DNA of 64,000 bases from NCBI GenBank assembly GCA_035772785.1, contig JAOCPU010000028.1, positions 124,001-188,000 of the forward strand, read 5' to 3'. Both the position numbers and the translations under genes were made by a program. Source of the stretch: Phlebiopsis flavidoalba. Taxonomy: Eukaryota; Basidiomycota; Agaricomycetes; Polyporales; Phanerochaetaceae. Shown here piece by piece: positions 39,581-52,958 of this stretch (the first letter of the stretch is position 1; each line of letters begins with the position of its first letter). The notes under the pieces were generated by a model. It was given only the letters and a program-made list of their open reading frames with translations. It had not been told where the DNA came from and searched no databases.

Positions 39581-42500
39581 CGAGAGATGGGGTGGCCACC
39601 GTGGACGGTGCCCTGCAGTGGCCCAGTGGTTGGGAGGCGTGAAACACGCCATGTGTCTCCGGAGAAGAGATCAGAGGCTTAAATGTGAATGCGAGAATGC
39701 AAAATCGAAAGCCACGCAGATACCTGAAGGTGCCTCCGCTGTCCATATATGGTCCAAGATCGTTGCCGGAAGTGGTCCAGGTAACACGGGGGTCGGCGGC
39801 GCTTGCATGGTTGTGTGGTTGTTCGGACCTACGATGTGGTCAGCGCGGTATCCACACGGCTTGACCTGCGGCGGAGGTCGTCAATCCTCCCTTGTTTTGG
39901 ATCCCGAGAGACTAGAACTTGTGGCACAGTACACACGCCAAGTTCCAAAAACTGGCCCCTGACGCGGACCCACCTTTGAACAGATTTGCTGTCCGTAACG
40001 GTTTTCCCTCTCGACGTGTTGTTATTTCCAGCGCCACTCATTGTGTTGCTGCAGGAGGTGTTAGTTGATTAAGGTCTTCATGTGTGTCGTTTCAGAGAAT
40101 AAACCACCACTACATCCAAGTCCAAATGCTCCTATTAGTTATTCCGCGTCCCAACGTCCACAGTGACCCCCCGAGAAGAGGTGATATGACCAGTGGCTTC
40201 GGACCTTCGTACGGGCCTAGGAAATGAGTCAGAAAGTTCATTGTCTGGAGAGCACGAGCAGCTATTTAGTACTAGCAGTCGCGTCGGCGACGATTGACTT
40301 CCCGTGCTCGTCAAGACGAGAGCATCAGGGCAAAATTTTCAGTCCTTGCGCCGTAGAGGCATGTGAGCTGGGTCGCAGCCCTAGCCATGGTAGCGAAGTA
40401 CACCCAGTACATAGCACTCCAGACCATTTCACTTAAATGATCCGAGCAGCCCATATCAATCACAAACCCTCTATTAGGTTGTCTCTTCATACGCATGTCC
40501 ATATCATCCCACTCCAACTACACAAATCATGCCAGAATTTTGTTTTGAATTGTAAATAGATGTCATTTTGAATATATACTATGACGTACAAATGTACTAT
40601 ACATAATGCACACTAAACCATTTTGATCATAGAGGAACCCACCGCATAGGCAATCGACAGCCAGGGTCATCTCGCAGGTATCTATCAAGCGCGGACCACA
40701 CACCATTTGCCGCACAAGCGTGGTTGTCGGTGTGAGTACATTCTCGCTGTGTACTGTTGACAAGCCAACCGTGTCACGAGTACTATTCGCACACAAACGG
40801 TTGCTGCTGTGGAGAAATATCGTCGTCACATGGAGCGTCCCCGTCGCGCGCCGAGCAATCACCGGAGCTGAGCGCAGTGTTTGCGGCCGACGCAAGTGAT
40901 TCCTCGAAATCGTGAGTGAGTGTTTGGCCGTTGCGTGGAGCCTTGCTCTTACCTAGGGGTTACGTTGCGTGGTAATGACCATTGCGTGAGCCATCGTCGC
41001 TACACAACAGCGTTGCGGTTTCGTAGGCCCGGGTGCGACCGTTGCGGAAACCACTTGGTAAGCTGAGAGTGATATAACACAGAAACTAGCAAACGCGTAC
41101 CTTCTACCAAGACGAATTCAGTCCACCATGACTCTTGTATCACTAAGCTCGGAGAACACTGGGCCGCGGCGCCGTGATTGCAGGATGGAAGACACCGATA
41201 GGACTCGCGCTCGCCTTTGCACTTGGGTGGCAAAGGATATCGGGCGGCATTTAGCAAAACAGCCAAACACCGTTATAAACGCGTCGTGAGGAGGGAGAGA
41301 AGAGGAGGGAGAGGAGGGATAGAGCAACGACGACGCGACAGACTTGAAAAAAGTCAACCGGGCGCTTGGCCCGATTGGCGCCATCCGTCTTTAGGGCAGA
41401 CGTTGGAGCACTTGTATCTCGAGACTGGGGGTAAGCCCGGAGGTCAAAGAAGACAAGTTCGAGCAGCTGTGGCGATGTATGACAGGGTGCTGGCTTTCAC
41501 AGTTTCATAGAGGGACTAAAACGGTTGAGGTTACGGTGACGGATGGACATGTCGTCATGTTGATGGGTTTATTGATGCTATCAACATGTACCGGGTCTAC
41601 GGACATCACCGATGGAGGTACGGCGTGCTACGTAGACTGTGTACAAAGTGGCTTTCTATGTAGCTTTGCGCGTTTCCTGATGAGCTTCGACCGTCTGTCG
41701 TAGATCGTTACATTGCGGTCTCAGCCTGGAAGCTCAGCGGTACGCGGTTTTTTCAAAACCTAAGTACTCAGAATTACATGTGTAGCTTAAAACCAAACTA
41801 CAAATCTGAGCACTAAAACACGGAAAATCTTCGTCGGTACTCACAGAACGTTTAGCCGTTGGCGAGGACGGACGCCGAACGGTGAGTCCAAGCAGTGGGC
41901 CAACCGTGGGCCACCTGAAACGATGTCGCGCCTGCGGCCATGACGGATGGCATGTCTACACCTTTTTCGAATTTTACCAACCGGACTTTCTGGATAAAAA
42001 TTCAGTGCGTGGTGGTCGATGTCTTCAACTTGGGCGCGGCAAAATTCGCTGCGCTCGGCGGCTAGCCGGGCCAATGCCGGACCTGTGGCTTCGTGGCGTT
42101 CGGGCACCGGGCGCTGAGAGGGTATCCGCGCACCGAGCGCAGCCACAGTGCTCGTTCAATCATAGTAATACATACTGTCGCCAAGGATAATGAATGGGGC
42201 GTATTACCACAGAAGAACGCTACAGATGGCTGACCTCGCTTGACGCTCACGTTTCACGCCAATAGATATAGGTTGTTCAATAACGAAAACTTTACGAGTC
42301 TATAATACACGGCCAATGCGAATATGCTGCGACTCACTCGTCGCAAACACTCGCCCAATCTACACTACATTAATCCAATGATGGTATCTTCCAGATGCTA
42401 CAATACTAGATGCCTGTCCAAGTTGGAGATGATGAGTCTGGGAAAATTCTACGTGCTACAAATCGATGGGTGAAAATGTTGGGCACTAGAGATGAAGACG

Positions 42501-43400
42501 ATGTGAAGGGGGACATTCGGAGCCCTTCTCAAGAGACAAAGAACGACGATATAGAAAGAAAATATGAAAGGAGACCAATATGGATGGACTTTAAGGATAA
42601 AAATTAGGAATAGATAGGGTGGGGGGAAAGAGAATGGAGAAGAGATTCCAATAATCTACGAGCGGCCAGGTCAGAAGCGCGCATGTGGGTGCTGACGACG
42701 AGCACACTCACGTGTATGTGAGTCCACGTCCACGTTCAGACTGAGCAATCGCGCTTTCAGGGACGCCTCGAGAGGATCCGAATGCCCCGAAGGACTTAAA
42801 ACAGAGACCAAGACCGTTCCTACAAGCGGATGTGTCAGCGTCTCATCCCCATGCGCGTACAGCAAAAGAGCTCACCAATGATGTTCAAACCCGACCATAC
42901 ATGACACCCGTTGAGAAAAGAGGATGATTTTGCCGCGACCAGACATCAGTATGTGATGTAAGGTTGTGGGATAGTGTAAGAGAGCAGGGTAGTGTGTATG
43001 CGCGCCAGAGAGATATATGATTTTGCGGCGTTTAATCGTGGAAAACTCCCGGAAAAGGCTACGAGCGAAGCGACTGTGATAGACTGTATCGGGGAACTCG
43101 AGTTAGCGACTGTGCGAGAAACAACAGACAGTAGAAAATCACATACTCATACGACAGGACCACCCAGCTCTTCCGAGAAGCACCAGACCACGTCTCGACG
43201 CAAGCAACGTCCCCTGCGCCGACTTGACCGCGTGGGAACAAGCCAGCGAAGAAGAACCGCCGACACCAAAAGCCACGCTCGCGAGTTCAAGCCAAGAGGC
43301 ACGATTCTGACACCGAGGGGCGCTAGCCAACCGGGTCAGAAGCTACAAAGCCGGGCGCCGCAAGGCACTGTGTCAGCTGAGCTTCACGACCGACGATTGA
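39581..43400. other. gene-poor region
   Basis: Nothing firmly supported. The longest frames (39540-39962 plus, 40563-40895 minus, 42992-43462 plus) lack recognisable domains. Composition and frames change often, as in old non-coding or decayed DNA. Confidence 0.4.
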
Positions 43401-46400
43401 CTAAGCGTATAGTGAGACCACGATCTCAAGTAATCTTCTCGTATGTTGTGGGGTGGTCGTAGTCTTGATGGTTGTCGCTTCGCGGGGAAGTAGCCTAGAG
43501 AGAGGGAGCTGCGGCCGCGCCCAAGGTAGCCGTGAAGGCCACGAGGGGATCATGACGCGCACGCGACGAGGAGCTGAACCAGAAGAGCTTTGAGTGGCGG
43601 TAGTAGTGGGAGTGGGCGTAGCGACTGTGGTATGAGTGGTAGTAGTAACGACATTAGCGGTAGTAGAAGATGTGGTCGGGGTGTCTGGAAAACTGGCACA
43701 ATCTTGTCTGAGTGGTGGAACGGGCACAGCGGTGTTGGATGGAGCGTCAGGTACGACATCTTGAGAAACAGATGTCGCGTGGTCTGTTGAGGAAGAGGGG
43801 GGTGTCCTCGGGAATGGAAGCAGGAGCGTCATCGTCAACAGGAGAAGGACGGCAAGGAGGAGAAAGATCGGGGATGACCAGTAGCCATGAACGCTGCGTT
43901 CACGAACGGAAAGAAGGGAGTCCTTCGCGTGCCTAGGAGGGTTGTAGTCGATGGGAATATCGCTAGCAAAGTTGACGGGAATGTAGTATGAAGCGGGTGC
44001 TGCCTTGGCCGCCTTGTTGACGTTTGACTGCGAGCGATCGTCTTGGCCCCTTGGTGGAGAAAAAGTCAGGATCGACATCGAAGTCGCCTTCTTCCTTTTC
44101 CTCGACCTCTGCTAGCTTGAGGGCGTCGTCCGAGATGCGGCTGTGACTATGAGTCAAAGCGACTCCCGGGGGTAGGTGACAGTGGGCGCTTTGAGGAACT
44201 CCTCCAGCTCGGTGCCCACGAGGGGCCGTGCAACGAACCCGATGGTAAGAAGTTCCGAGCCCGGGCGGACAGGCCGATGACACGGAAGAGGAGTGCTGAG
44301 CGAGGGAAGTGGGAACTCTGCTCCGACGTATGCTGGATAAACAGGAGAGAATGTTTCTGGAGTAGTCTTGGGTATACGCCACGGGCCCGACTCTACGATC
44401 GTGACGTTTGCCAGGGATGTACCCCTGCGTAGGAAGCAAGGTAGGCACGGGAGGCTTCGTGATCGGCGGCGCGTTGAACTGCTTGCTCTGCCCTCTCTGC
44501 GTCTCCTCTGCGTCGTCGAGCAGAGCGCACTGAATTAGTACCACGCTTGCACTTCTTCTTCGTAGCTGGGGTCTCTCCAGATGGCTCGCTGATGACCATG
44601 TCTTGCGTTTTCATGAGCGGGTACAACTTGTTCGAGGGGCCAGCGACGGGAACAGATGGGAGTGATGTAGGCTGCATGTCAGGGTTGGGCTCGTCGACCG
44701 GGCCGTCGACGTCTACGTCGAGAGATGTTCCGGCTGCCTCCTGCTCCGCCGCTTCTCTCAGAGCCCTCGCGGCACGACGCTGACGAGCCTTCACACCAGC
44801 GCGCGCCTGTTCTTCTTCTTCGGAACGTCTGCTCCATCTGGTACCACAGAGGCATCTTGACGGTCAGCCTCGGTGGTTACGTCTTTGTCGGCGTCATCGG
44901 GAGTGGTTCTCCTGGATAGAGTGAACGACCCAGCCTTGCTGAGGAGGCTCGCGCCGCCACTTTGTTGTGCGAAGGACCACAGATGTCTCTGTGATGGAAG
45001 GTCCTTGTGGTGAAGAGTGGGACTTTCGCTCTTGATTGCGCAACGGTGGTCCAGGCTGTGAACGAGTCGCCTTGGCATGAGATGTTCAGGTCTTCAGTAG
45101 AGCCGAGACCGGACAGAAGTGGAAACTCAGGAGCATCCGCGGTCCAGTACACGTAGGGGTAAGGCGTGTCAGAGGTGATGGACTCCTTCGATGATCAAGG
45201 AATGGGCTGAAAGTCTCCTCGTCGTGCTTGAGGACGTCCTGGATCTCGACAATAGGCTCGTGCTTGTCGTCGACGATGGCAAGTAGCTCAGCCAAAAGTT
45301 CCTCGTTAGAGACGGCGTTAACGTCGTCTGGGGTTTCTTCATCGGCTTCAAATACCTCTGGAGCGTCAACTTCGATCGGCTTAGCAAGTTTTCGCGATAT
45401 CCTCAGCGATGTCCTATCGAAGACTCAGTACAAGAGAAAAACAAGTCGTGGGACTAGCACGTACCCAAAAGGCCGTGATGTCGTCTATATCTTCGTCGTC
45501 AGTGCTTTCCTCGACAACCTGCAGATCAAGTGTCAGCAGACGAAATGATGTAGGATGGACCAGAACGCACAAAGGTGAGAGAGTCCTCCTCAATGGGTAC
45601 CTTGTCTTCTTCGACGGATGTCTCCTCCCCTTCAACGAACACCTCGTCGTCCGACTGCTTGAGTTCGAGTAGCTTCGACGCATTATACAAAGAAGCCATC
45701 TGTAGATAGACGGCATGGCACTGACAAGGGCGTCAAGGCCGCCGAAAGAGAGATCAAAGATGGATATGTTGTCGGGCGTAGGAGGTGAGAGGCGAAAGTA
45801 TAGACTGTAGTATATGCAGCTAGGAGGAATGATGAAAAGGGTGGTGCAGTCGAGTGTAAACGCATCGACCGTGGAGAGTGCACTCATGAGACCACGCCAT
45901 CCGGAGTTGGTGAAGCCCGACAGAAGTCGCAAAACCTCGGGGATTTGGAACATTTCAGGGCCAAAGAAGGGACGACTCGCGTTTTCCACGGTGTTGGTCT
46001 GAGAGCTGACGAGGACCAACTGGATAGATTCATCAGCAACGGCAACTTTATCGAGAATAACAGTGTTCCTCACTTGCACCATGGACAAGCATCATCGGCC
46101 TGCGACTCGATGGTGTTCTCATTGTCGACCTGTGGTTCGATGTTGTCCTCAACGTTGTCCTCAATGTCGTCCTCAAGTTGATAGGTCTCAGGACTGAAGA
46201 CGACACAGTCTACATCCACAGTGGGGGTAGTAGAAAAGTCAACGAAAGCCACCTGTACAATGTCGTCAACGGAGGCAGCCTTACAGAGAAAGGAGCCACT
46301 TACTTGTGTCGTCAGAACATCACCAGCCCGCAGTTCGACGTCCTCCTCGACGTCGAGCGCAATGACGGGGTCGCGAGGAACGACGCGTCCCCTAGCAAGT

Positions 46401-46787
46401 AACTTCGCCTGGAGTCTAAGGTGATGACTGAAGAAGTTCGGTTGATGCTCTCGATACTTGCGAAGCCAAGCTTGTGTTCGAGGCCCAGGCCGATTACGAC
46501 GCAACGCCTATCGGGACGGGGTCAACTGTCAGAGAACGTGACGAGAACCACGAGAGCGACAAACCAGAGGGCGCCACAACAGTCTCTTCGGTCTCCCACT
46601 CGTCCCCGTCAGAGAAGAAGAACTCCACAACCTATCGCGTAACGCAACGTTAGTACTGGACCGTCCACGTTGTGGGCTGAGAAAGTCGTACCGTGTTCAA
46701 GATTCCCCCAGGAGAAGGAAAGTGGAGGACAAAGACACCGACCCAGAAAAGGAGAAACAGAACGATAGAAAAAAGAGCGTCGTACAT
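43401..46787 (-). CDS. uncharacterised acidic membrane protein, paralogue 1
   Basis: The proposed start at ATG 46787 encodes an N-terminal helix (MYDALFSIVLFLLFWVGVFV) just before an intron. A motif VVEFFFSDGDEWETEE is near 46650-46600, then WLRKYREHQPNFFSHHLRLQ (about 46470-46410) and KLLARGRVVPRDP. An acidic region (EDDIEDNVEDNIEPQ) and a compact block FTLDCTTLFIIPPSC (about 45860-45815) with DNISIFDLSFGGLDALV follow. Long acidic or low-complexity stretches run through 45500-44400 (EESTDDEDIDDI, NEELLAELLAIVDDKHEP). Near the end come PASYYIPVNFASDIPIDYNP and a second helix PIFLLLAVLLLLTMTLLLPF (about 43870-43810), then a Thr-rich tail to 43401. The family is not recognised. Many frame changes occur. 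The span could also be two adjacent genes, with the break near 45.4 or 44.8 kb. Confidence 0.45.
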
Positions 46788-47973
46788 CGCGAAGAGACGT
46801 TGACACAAGAAGCTGCGCGAAGTTGAGCGGGTGTCGGCGGCGTGTCGGCGGGGGGTGAGGGCTGTCGTGGGCGGCAGTGTCACTGTCGGGCGGTGAGAAG
46901 GTTGTGGTTGAAGAGAGAGGTGAGAGACGGCGAACCAGTTGGTTCGTTTTGAACTGTGCCCCGAAGCACCTCGACATTCGGCACCTGCCGGCGCTTCGAT
47001 TCTTGGAGACTTTGCCTTTCCTGGACTTGTGTTTGGCACTCGCGGTATGCCAAACACAACCCTAGCACCCTACGAGCTCCTACGAGCGAGAGTTCTGGGG
47101 ACCATTGGGCTTCAACTACCTTTATGCTGTCAGTGAAGCACAAGTATTGTCACAAAACACGTACCGTGCGCGACGCTGACAAGGGTAGCCCTAAAACTCA
47201 ACATTCCGTGTGTCGGAGCTTCAGGGCTGCCTGGCTCCCATACATGAGACCGGATTTGTGTGCCTTTAAACCATTATTCGAAGTAAAAAGCCTTGCGCGT
47301 ACTTCGGTACACATGAAAAGGTGGCGTGCGGGCAGCCACCTGTAGCCGAGGTCGTTGCAAGAGTCGAAGTTCTAGTAGCCAATCACCAAGGGCCAAGCTG
47401 CTTTGTCATAACGGCTCCAAACAGTTCCAAACAATGGACGCTTCAAAAAACAGGACGTCGACCGACGACGGACCTCCTGCAGCCGGATGAGTCTCTTGCG
47501 TCTTCGCACTTACTTCAAGAAATCAGGCCTCGGAACCATTTCGCTGTATAGGCTCACGAGCAGCCGAGGGTGTTGATACATACGCGATACAATTAATCAA
47601 AGAGACGCAGGAGTACATAGAAACCAGACGGTGTGTACTTCACAAATCGAACGTAAAGAAATAGTCCGCCTCGACGTACAGAGAGTGCTTGTAGGCTGTG
47701 ATAATAAGTGAGTTATTTCAGTCACCGTATTCAAGTATACAAGGGGCGACGTCTAGCAGCGCAGGTAGCCTGTCGCGGCAAAGGTCAGCCTGAGACTCCG
47801 AGGGGGTCAACATTGGGACGATGTCAGCAACTCACTCGAGGCTACAGCGGCAGGCTTCGCCCTGTCAAAGGACGAAGTGGCGCCGCAGTGAGGGCCAAGC
47901 TCTGCTATTCTTCTTCGATCGCAGTGTACGCCAAACGCTGAATAAAGCAAGCTCAGGGGGCGGGCTCTGGACG
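46788..47973. other. spacer between the two paralogues
   Basis: No gene recognised. Should hold the promoter of the paralogue starting at 46787. Confidence 0.4.
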
Positions 47974-49265
47974 TTACGGCGGAACGCGCACCTCATTGAG
48001 ACTGTCATCCAGCAGACTATCGGGCTCGAGGGTTACTTGAGCCGTAGTGCTCTCGACATTCCCTTCGTGATGCTGGTATGATGCAAGATTGTAAGCTGAG
48101 TGAAATGAGATCAGAGCGGGGTCGAGTATGCATCGGGCTGTGTCACGTACCAACGACTTCAGCGTCGTAGGCAAGCGACGGGGTAGACTCCGTAGTCACG
48201 AGCAATGTACTAGTGTCCTCCTTGCTTGACCTGTAGCCGCTTTGTAAAGAATAGCATACACCAGGTGTATGACGTGCTCTTACATGAAGTAGCTCCGCTT
48301 ATCCTCGATGGGGTGCGAAGGGAGCTCCAGCAGATCGCCTGGACTGATCGCGACCTCAACCACCATCATGGGAGTCGAGATGTCGTGTACACTAGAGTTC
48401 ATACATCCTGAGGGGAAGTTGCGTTGAGAGCAGAAGGCATGGCGCGCACGAGAGCATCCATCCCTTTGTGAGAAAGATGAAAGATGGATGCGTTACCCAG
48501 AATCACGGGCGGTAAGCAAAAGTGGAAGCTGTAGCGTACGCAGCTCGGTGGAATGTCGAAGAGAGTCGTGCAGTCAAGTGTAAACGAGCTAGCTGCTGAT
48601 AGCTGATCGGTCAACTTGCGCCATCCGGGGGTGGTGAAGCCTGATTCAAGCCGGAAGATCCTGGAGCGCGGAGGGACTTCAGGACCGAAAAGGACACGAC
48701 TCGCATTCGCGATGTTTTGAGACCGAGAGACGGTGAGGGCATTCTGGGTACGTCCTTGAAAAGCAGAAATTATGAAGGAAAGCCGCCTCTTACTTGTGTC
48801 TTCAACGACGTATCATCTGCCTGCAGTATGATGACGGTCTTTCTTTCTTGAATAGCTCGCGTGGGGCGGCAACGGGCTCTGGCAAGTAATTTGGCCTGTC
48901 GCCGAAGGTGACGACTGAAGAAATTCGGTTGTAATTTGAAATCGCTCTATACTTGCGGAGCCAACACTCTGTTCGAGGCTTACGACGCGGTGTCTAAAGG
49001 CGCAGTGTTAGTCTGCACATCAAGAATAGTTAGAGTAGCTGACCTGCGGACCGGTTCAGCATGCATCTCGGTTTCCCACTCGTCTGCGTCCGCGTCAGTG
49101 TACGAGAAGTCCACAATCTATCTCGTAGAGTAGCGTCAGTGAACGTTTGTATTGTGTGTGGGGTATTACGCACCGCTTGGCTCGAGGAAGAGAGTAGTGG
49201 ACAGCAAAACCTGACCAGACAAGAAAGTATGAAAGTGCAACGTTAAAAAAGAGTGTGCGGTACAT
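47974..49265 (-). CDS. uncharacterised membrane protein, paralogue 2 (shorter)
   Basis: Duplicate of the 43401-46787 gene. The start at 49265 encodes MYRTLFFNVALSYFLVWSGF, ending PRAKR at a GTGCGT donor, with the same exon layout. Shared blocks are VVDFSYTDADADEWETEM (about 49115-49060), WLRKYR, QPNFFSRHLRRQAKLLAR (about 48940-48890), FTLDCTTLFDIPPSC (about 48584-48540) and NASIFHLSHKGMDALVRAMP. The spacing between QPNFFS and FTLDC is shorter than in paralogue 1 (about 360 against 580 nt). The long acidic middle and the second helix were not found, so this copy is truncated or ends differently. The last frame ends at 47974 and is only tentatively part of it. Confidence 0.45.
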
Positions 49266-50255
49266 CGTGAAGGAACGTCAATGGCTTGGGTAGAGGTGGC
49301 GTCGTGGGCGGGCAAGCTACGAGGAGGGCGGTATCACAGTGGTTGGGTGAGGGAAAGAGCGGGTTCAAAAAAACGGTAAGGCCCGTAACAAAACCAGCAT
49401 ACTACCCATCCCTTTTAGTGTCTTCGATCGTAACACGCTTCACACAGTACACTCAAACGCGTCAATGCCCCTATTTCAGACATCGAGCTTCCCTATTTTG
49501 GAGTGTGTGACCCTCAGAGACGACCTGAATACGGCTCTTAGGGGGGGAGGGGGGGGGGGGGGGGGGTTCCAAAGACTGTCGAGTGATATCATGAAATCAA
49601 GATATCCACTGTGAAAGAAGAGATGTTTGGAAACCGACCTAGGCCTCCGCCCGAGTCGCACCGAGTTTTCCGGGACCAGGAGTGCCAGCGTGTGCCATCG
49701 AGTGACGAGCTGGCACTAAGTGCCACCAGAATGGAGCTGGGTCGTACCAGCGCGGCGCAATTCTGCCGTTTTGCGGCGCTACAGCAGTCCTACGTCCTAG
49801 GTATGAAAAACTTTCGAGGGCTTAAACCACATCATCGGCGCTTTGAGAGCAAAGCTGCAGAACTACACCAAGAGCCAATCGCCGATGGTTGTTCCCATCA
49901 AAAGCCAAAATCAAAGCCAAGCAAATACCGAGCGAATGACAATGACGATGAATTTAAAATACTCGAGGATTTGCGTTGCAGTGTGCCCGTGTAGGCTAAA
50001 CGATTTGTCTTCGAAGGTAGTGTGCCAGGCCTCTACGGCATCCGAGTGTGGTCTCGTGGCGGTAAATGTTTTCTTCAAAGAATAAATTATTAACAAGTTA
50101 TAAACGTGAATTAGTAGTGAGCGTAAGTATACAATAAACACAGCAAAGCAATCCTGCAATCCATCCCAGTGATCATACAGCAGCCGTCGTCCCACCCTGA
50201 TTTGGTCTGATACCCCAGTTCTTCATACTTAAACTATCTACCGAGGCCGTACATA
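49266..50255. other. intergenic with poly-G tract
   Basis: A 127-codon plus frame (49611-49994) has no recognisable motif. Otherwise 3' flank of the DUF3433 gene and promoter of paralogue 2. Confidence 0.4.
49541..49566. repeat. poly-G tract (G7 A G18)
   Basis: Seven G, one A, then eighteen G in an intergenic region. Confidence 0.8.
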
Positions 50256-52958
50256 CTACTCCCTGAAGTTCAATCTCGCCGGGCTCTCCGCAGTGTTCTG
50301 ACTAGCCCTCCTCTGCCTCCATGACAATCTGTGAACGTTCGCGTTATCGATCCTAAACCGCTTGTTCTCAAGCGCAGCTCTCATCTCCGTCTTCGCGTAA
50401 TCGGCCGGCAAGGACTTGAGCCAAGGCCAGGTCTGTCCACGACTAGCGAGACGGGCAGAGGCGATGGTAACCGGGAGAAACGTGTGTGCCAAGCGGAGGA
50501 TCTCTCGCTCTCTCTGCGGTGCCACAGCTGGAGGATTGTTCCGAAGACGGCACGCCTTTGAGCCCCCCCCCCCCCCCTCCTCCCCCCTCTCCCCCCCCCC
50601 CCGAGAACGAACATTGCGTTTTTTTTTTTCTGGACGGGGACAAGAGATGGGTTGCGACAGGGCTTGGTAGGACTAACGTCAGAGGTTCTCGCCTCCACAG
50701 TTGCAGCGTTCCAGGATGAAACACATACCTGAGTATGAGGGACGTTTATGCAGATCGTCTTGATGGTCAATGTCGATACGGCTGGTTAACAACTTCAACA
50801 AAGTATACAGTCTTAGCGACAAGCGAGAGGTACGTCGACTTGAAAAGAGGTCAGGGCTTCGTTCGGTCATCATGACGCCATGAATGAAACACTCACATAT
50901 AAACATGCTCGGACAGCGTTTGCGAACTTATTTTGCTGGAAGGCCTCTGTCAGACCGCTGGTCCTCCCGCAGATATGAAACACTGCAGCAGGGCAATGCG
51001 AGCTCGGATCGCCGCCCCAAACCGTGCTATCGTGAACTCGTCGGGGTTCGTGAGGTTGAAGAACATCCCGTTGTATGCCTTCCCACCGAGCGGATCTCCG
51101 GTCACGTTCCCAGCAAATTGGCTGAAAGACTTCGGAGGGCGTCCCCCGTTACCGGAACCAAGTGGCCCCCGAGGATGTCAACCGACGTGAGGTTGCCAGA
51201 GGCTAGATCAACCGTAACGGCAGCGTCGGAGAGTGTGATGTTGGGGGAGCACATGGTAAGCGAGGCCATCGCCACGGGTTGATAAGTGAAGAACCAGAAA
51301 ATGACGGGGCGGAATTCCTCGGCCACGGATGTGAAGACGGAACATTCAATGGAGTCGTCAATGGGGTCCACGCCGAAGAGGTTCACCGCGGTCTTTTGTT
51401 TACTGACCAGACGAAAGTGCAACCTTGGAAGGAGGCACTATTGTTCCAGGTGCCCCACTATCGAGTTTGACCATCGAAAGCTGTCGTGGAGGTAAGAGAT
51501 GTGTGAAAAAGCGGTGAAGGACAGGCCGGGGCTCACAGCGGATCCAGCATCAGGTTGTACGCATGTGGGCTTGCTGAAAACAGCGGTTGTATTCGCGAAA
51601 AATCGTTCATTTGCCACAGAGTGGAAGCTGTTGAGCCGTTGAGTGTGTAGGTAAAAGCGTGAAAATTGATTATAATTACATCTATTGGCGCAATAGTATA
51701 CCCCTCGTGTACGAATTTGGGGTCACCGATGCCATAATAGAACGTCAGCGGATGCATAACCGGCTGCGGTCAAGAAGGCTTTACAGAGGATGAGTATGAG
51801 CACTCTGAAGTCCCGGAGACGGGTATTGACGCACAAGTAAGATTCTTCAAAGTTCCCATCTTGGTTCAAGCTGATGGCAGCAAGGTTGTTCCGAACCGTA
51901 CCTAAAAGATACACATGTCAATGCCTGCAGGATTATGTGGGAGGATATGCACTAACGGGGCTCTTGCCAGAAGATGTCATCAACTACGTCAACAGAGCAG
52001 CTGCCAACGGCTGGAAAGAAGAAGGTGATGACAACAAGAAGCGACCCGAGCGTCACGAGCCAATGCCTATTCCGCCGCCGCGACTGACCAGACTACAAAA
52101 GTGCTGGTAATTTTCGGTTTAGCCTATCGTTCAGATAAAAACAAGCCAAGCTACACTCACTGAAATTTACGAGTATAATCGAGCAGAAGGCTACGCTGGG
52201 GTGGTGAATTGCCCTGGGCAAGATCGACATACGGCTAAAGACACAATTAACGATATCTTGCAGTCGCAAGTCAGTGGGACATACTTGAAGCCTTCTGATC
52301 TCTAAATCTGTCCAGGCCCATAAACCGGCAAACAACATTGAGATTGCAACGGGAGGAAATGTCTAGGATCATAATTAGCACATGATACCTAAGATAGGCT
52401 TCATCATTGTACGAACGTAAACGTAATGCATAAACCCAGTTTGAGTGGTAAAAAGGCCCTTCGTAGCCCACCCTGTTCTCGTGTGTAGTTGATTAAAAGG
52501 CGGAGCAATCGGAAGAGAGCTTTCACTCACCCTGGTTCTTCTTACTGAAAAAAAGAGCGCGACCCTCGAATGCGACCGGCCGCCGTCCCGGCCATAAGCG
52601 CCACTAAAGGTATCCAGAACCATGGTCGAAGGGGGAGCGGAACCCAAGGCTTAAACCGCCCTGGTCGAGCTCGCGGGTTCTAAGCGTAAAACGTTCTGTT
52701 CATTATGCCACTAAATAGAGAGAAGCACTAATACCTTGAAGGGAGCCGTCCGGTGCCCATGGTTTCTCCTTTCTCCTCTGAATACGGCGTCCGTCCGTCC
52801 TGGTTTGGCGTGTAAGCGAGCAGTCCCTCGCCGCTGAGTCCTTCTCGCTCAGGACGCAGGACGGAATCGGGATAGGTAGCAAATTGCGAGGATAGTAGAG
52901 GAGAAGTCGGTAGGTCGGCATTGCCTGCTTCAGGGCTTGCGACGTTGTTGACCGACAA
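50256..52958 (-). CDS. DUF3433 multi-spanning membrane protein
   Basis: Large fungal membrane protein of unknown function. The N-terminal cytoplasmic part starts at ATG 52958 and is polar (SPEAGNADLPTSPLLSSQFA). The DUF3433-type block is WAWTDLEIRRLQ, YVDLAQGNSPPQRSLLLDYT (about 52310-52145), HWLVTLGSLLVVITFFFQP and a VVDDIFW turn (about 52070-51970). An extracellular-type region with N-glycosylation-like sites (FTYTLNGSTASTLWQMNDF, about 51650-51600) precedes FWFFTYQPVAMASLTMCSPN (about 51300-51240), a second membrane segment. Then come VTVDLASGNLTSV, GDPLGGKAYNGMFFNLTNPD and FTIARFGAAIRARI. The C-terminal stretch WLKSLPADYAKTEMRAALEN ends in a basic tail at 50256. C15, C12 and T11 runs at 50563-50629 interrupt the frame between the last two parts, probably in an intron or a corrupted segment. 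Several other frame changes occur. Confidence 0.65.
50563..50629. repeat. homopolymer cluster C15 / C6 / C12 / T11
   Basis: C15 at 50563-50577, a C6 run, C12 at 50591-50602 and T11 at 50619-50629. It lies inside the DUF3433 gene span. Confidence 0.75.

Noticed and set aside
42925..42946. Minus-strand ATG reading MSGRGK, like a histone N-terminus
   Set aside because: The sequence after these six residues has no histone H2A or H4 similarity and soon meets stops.
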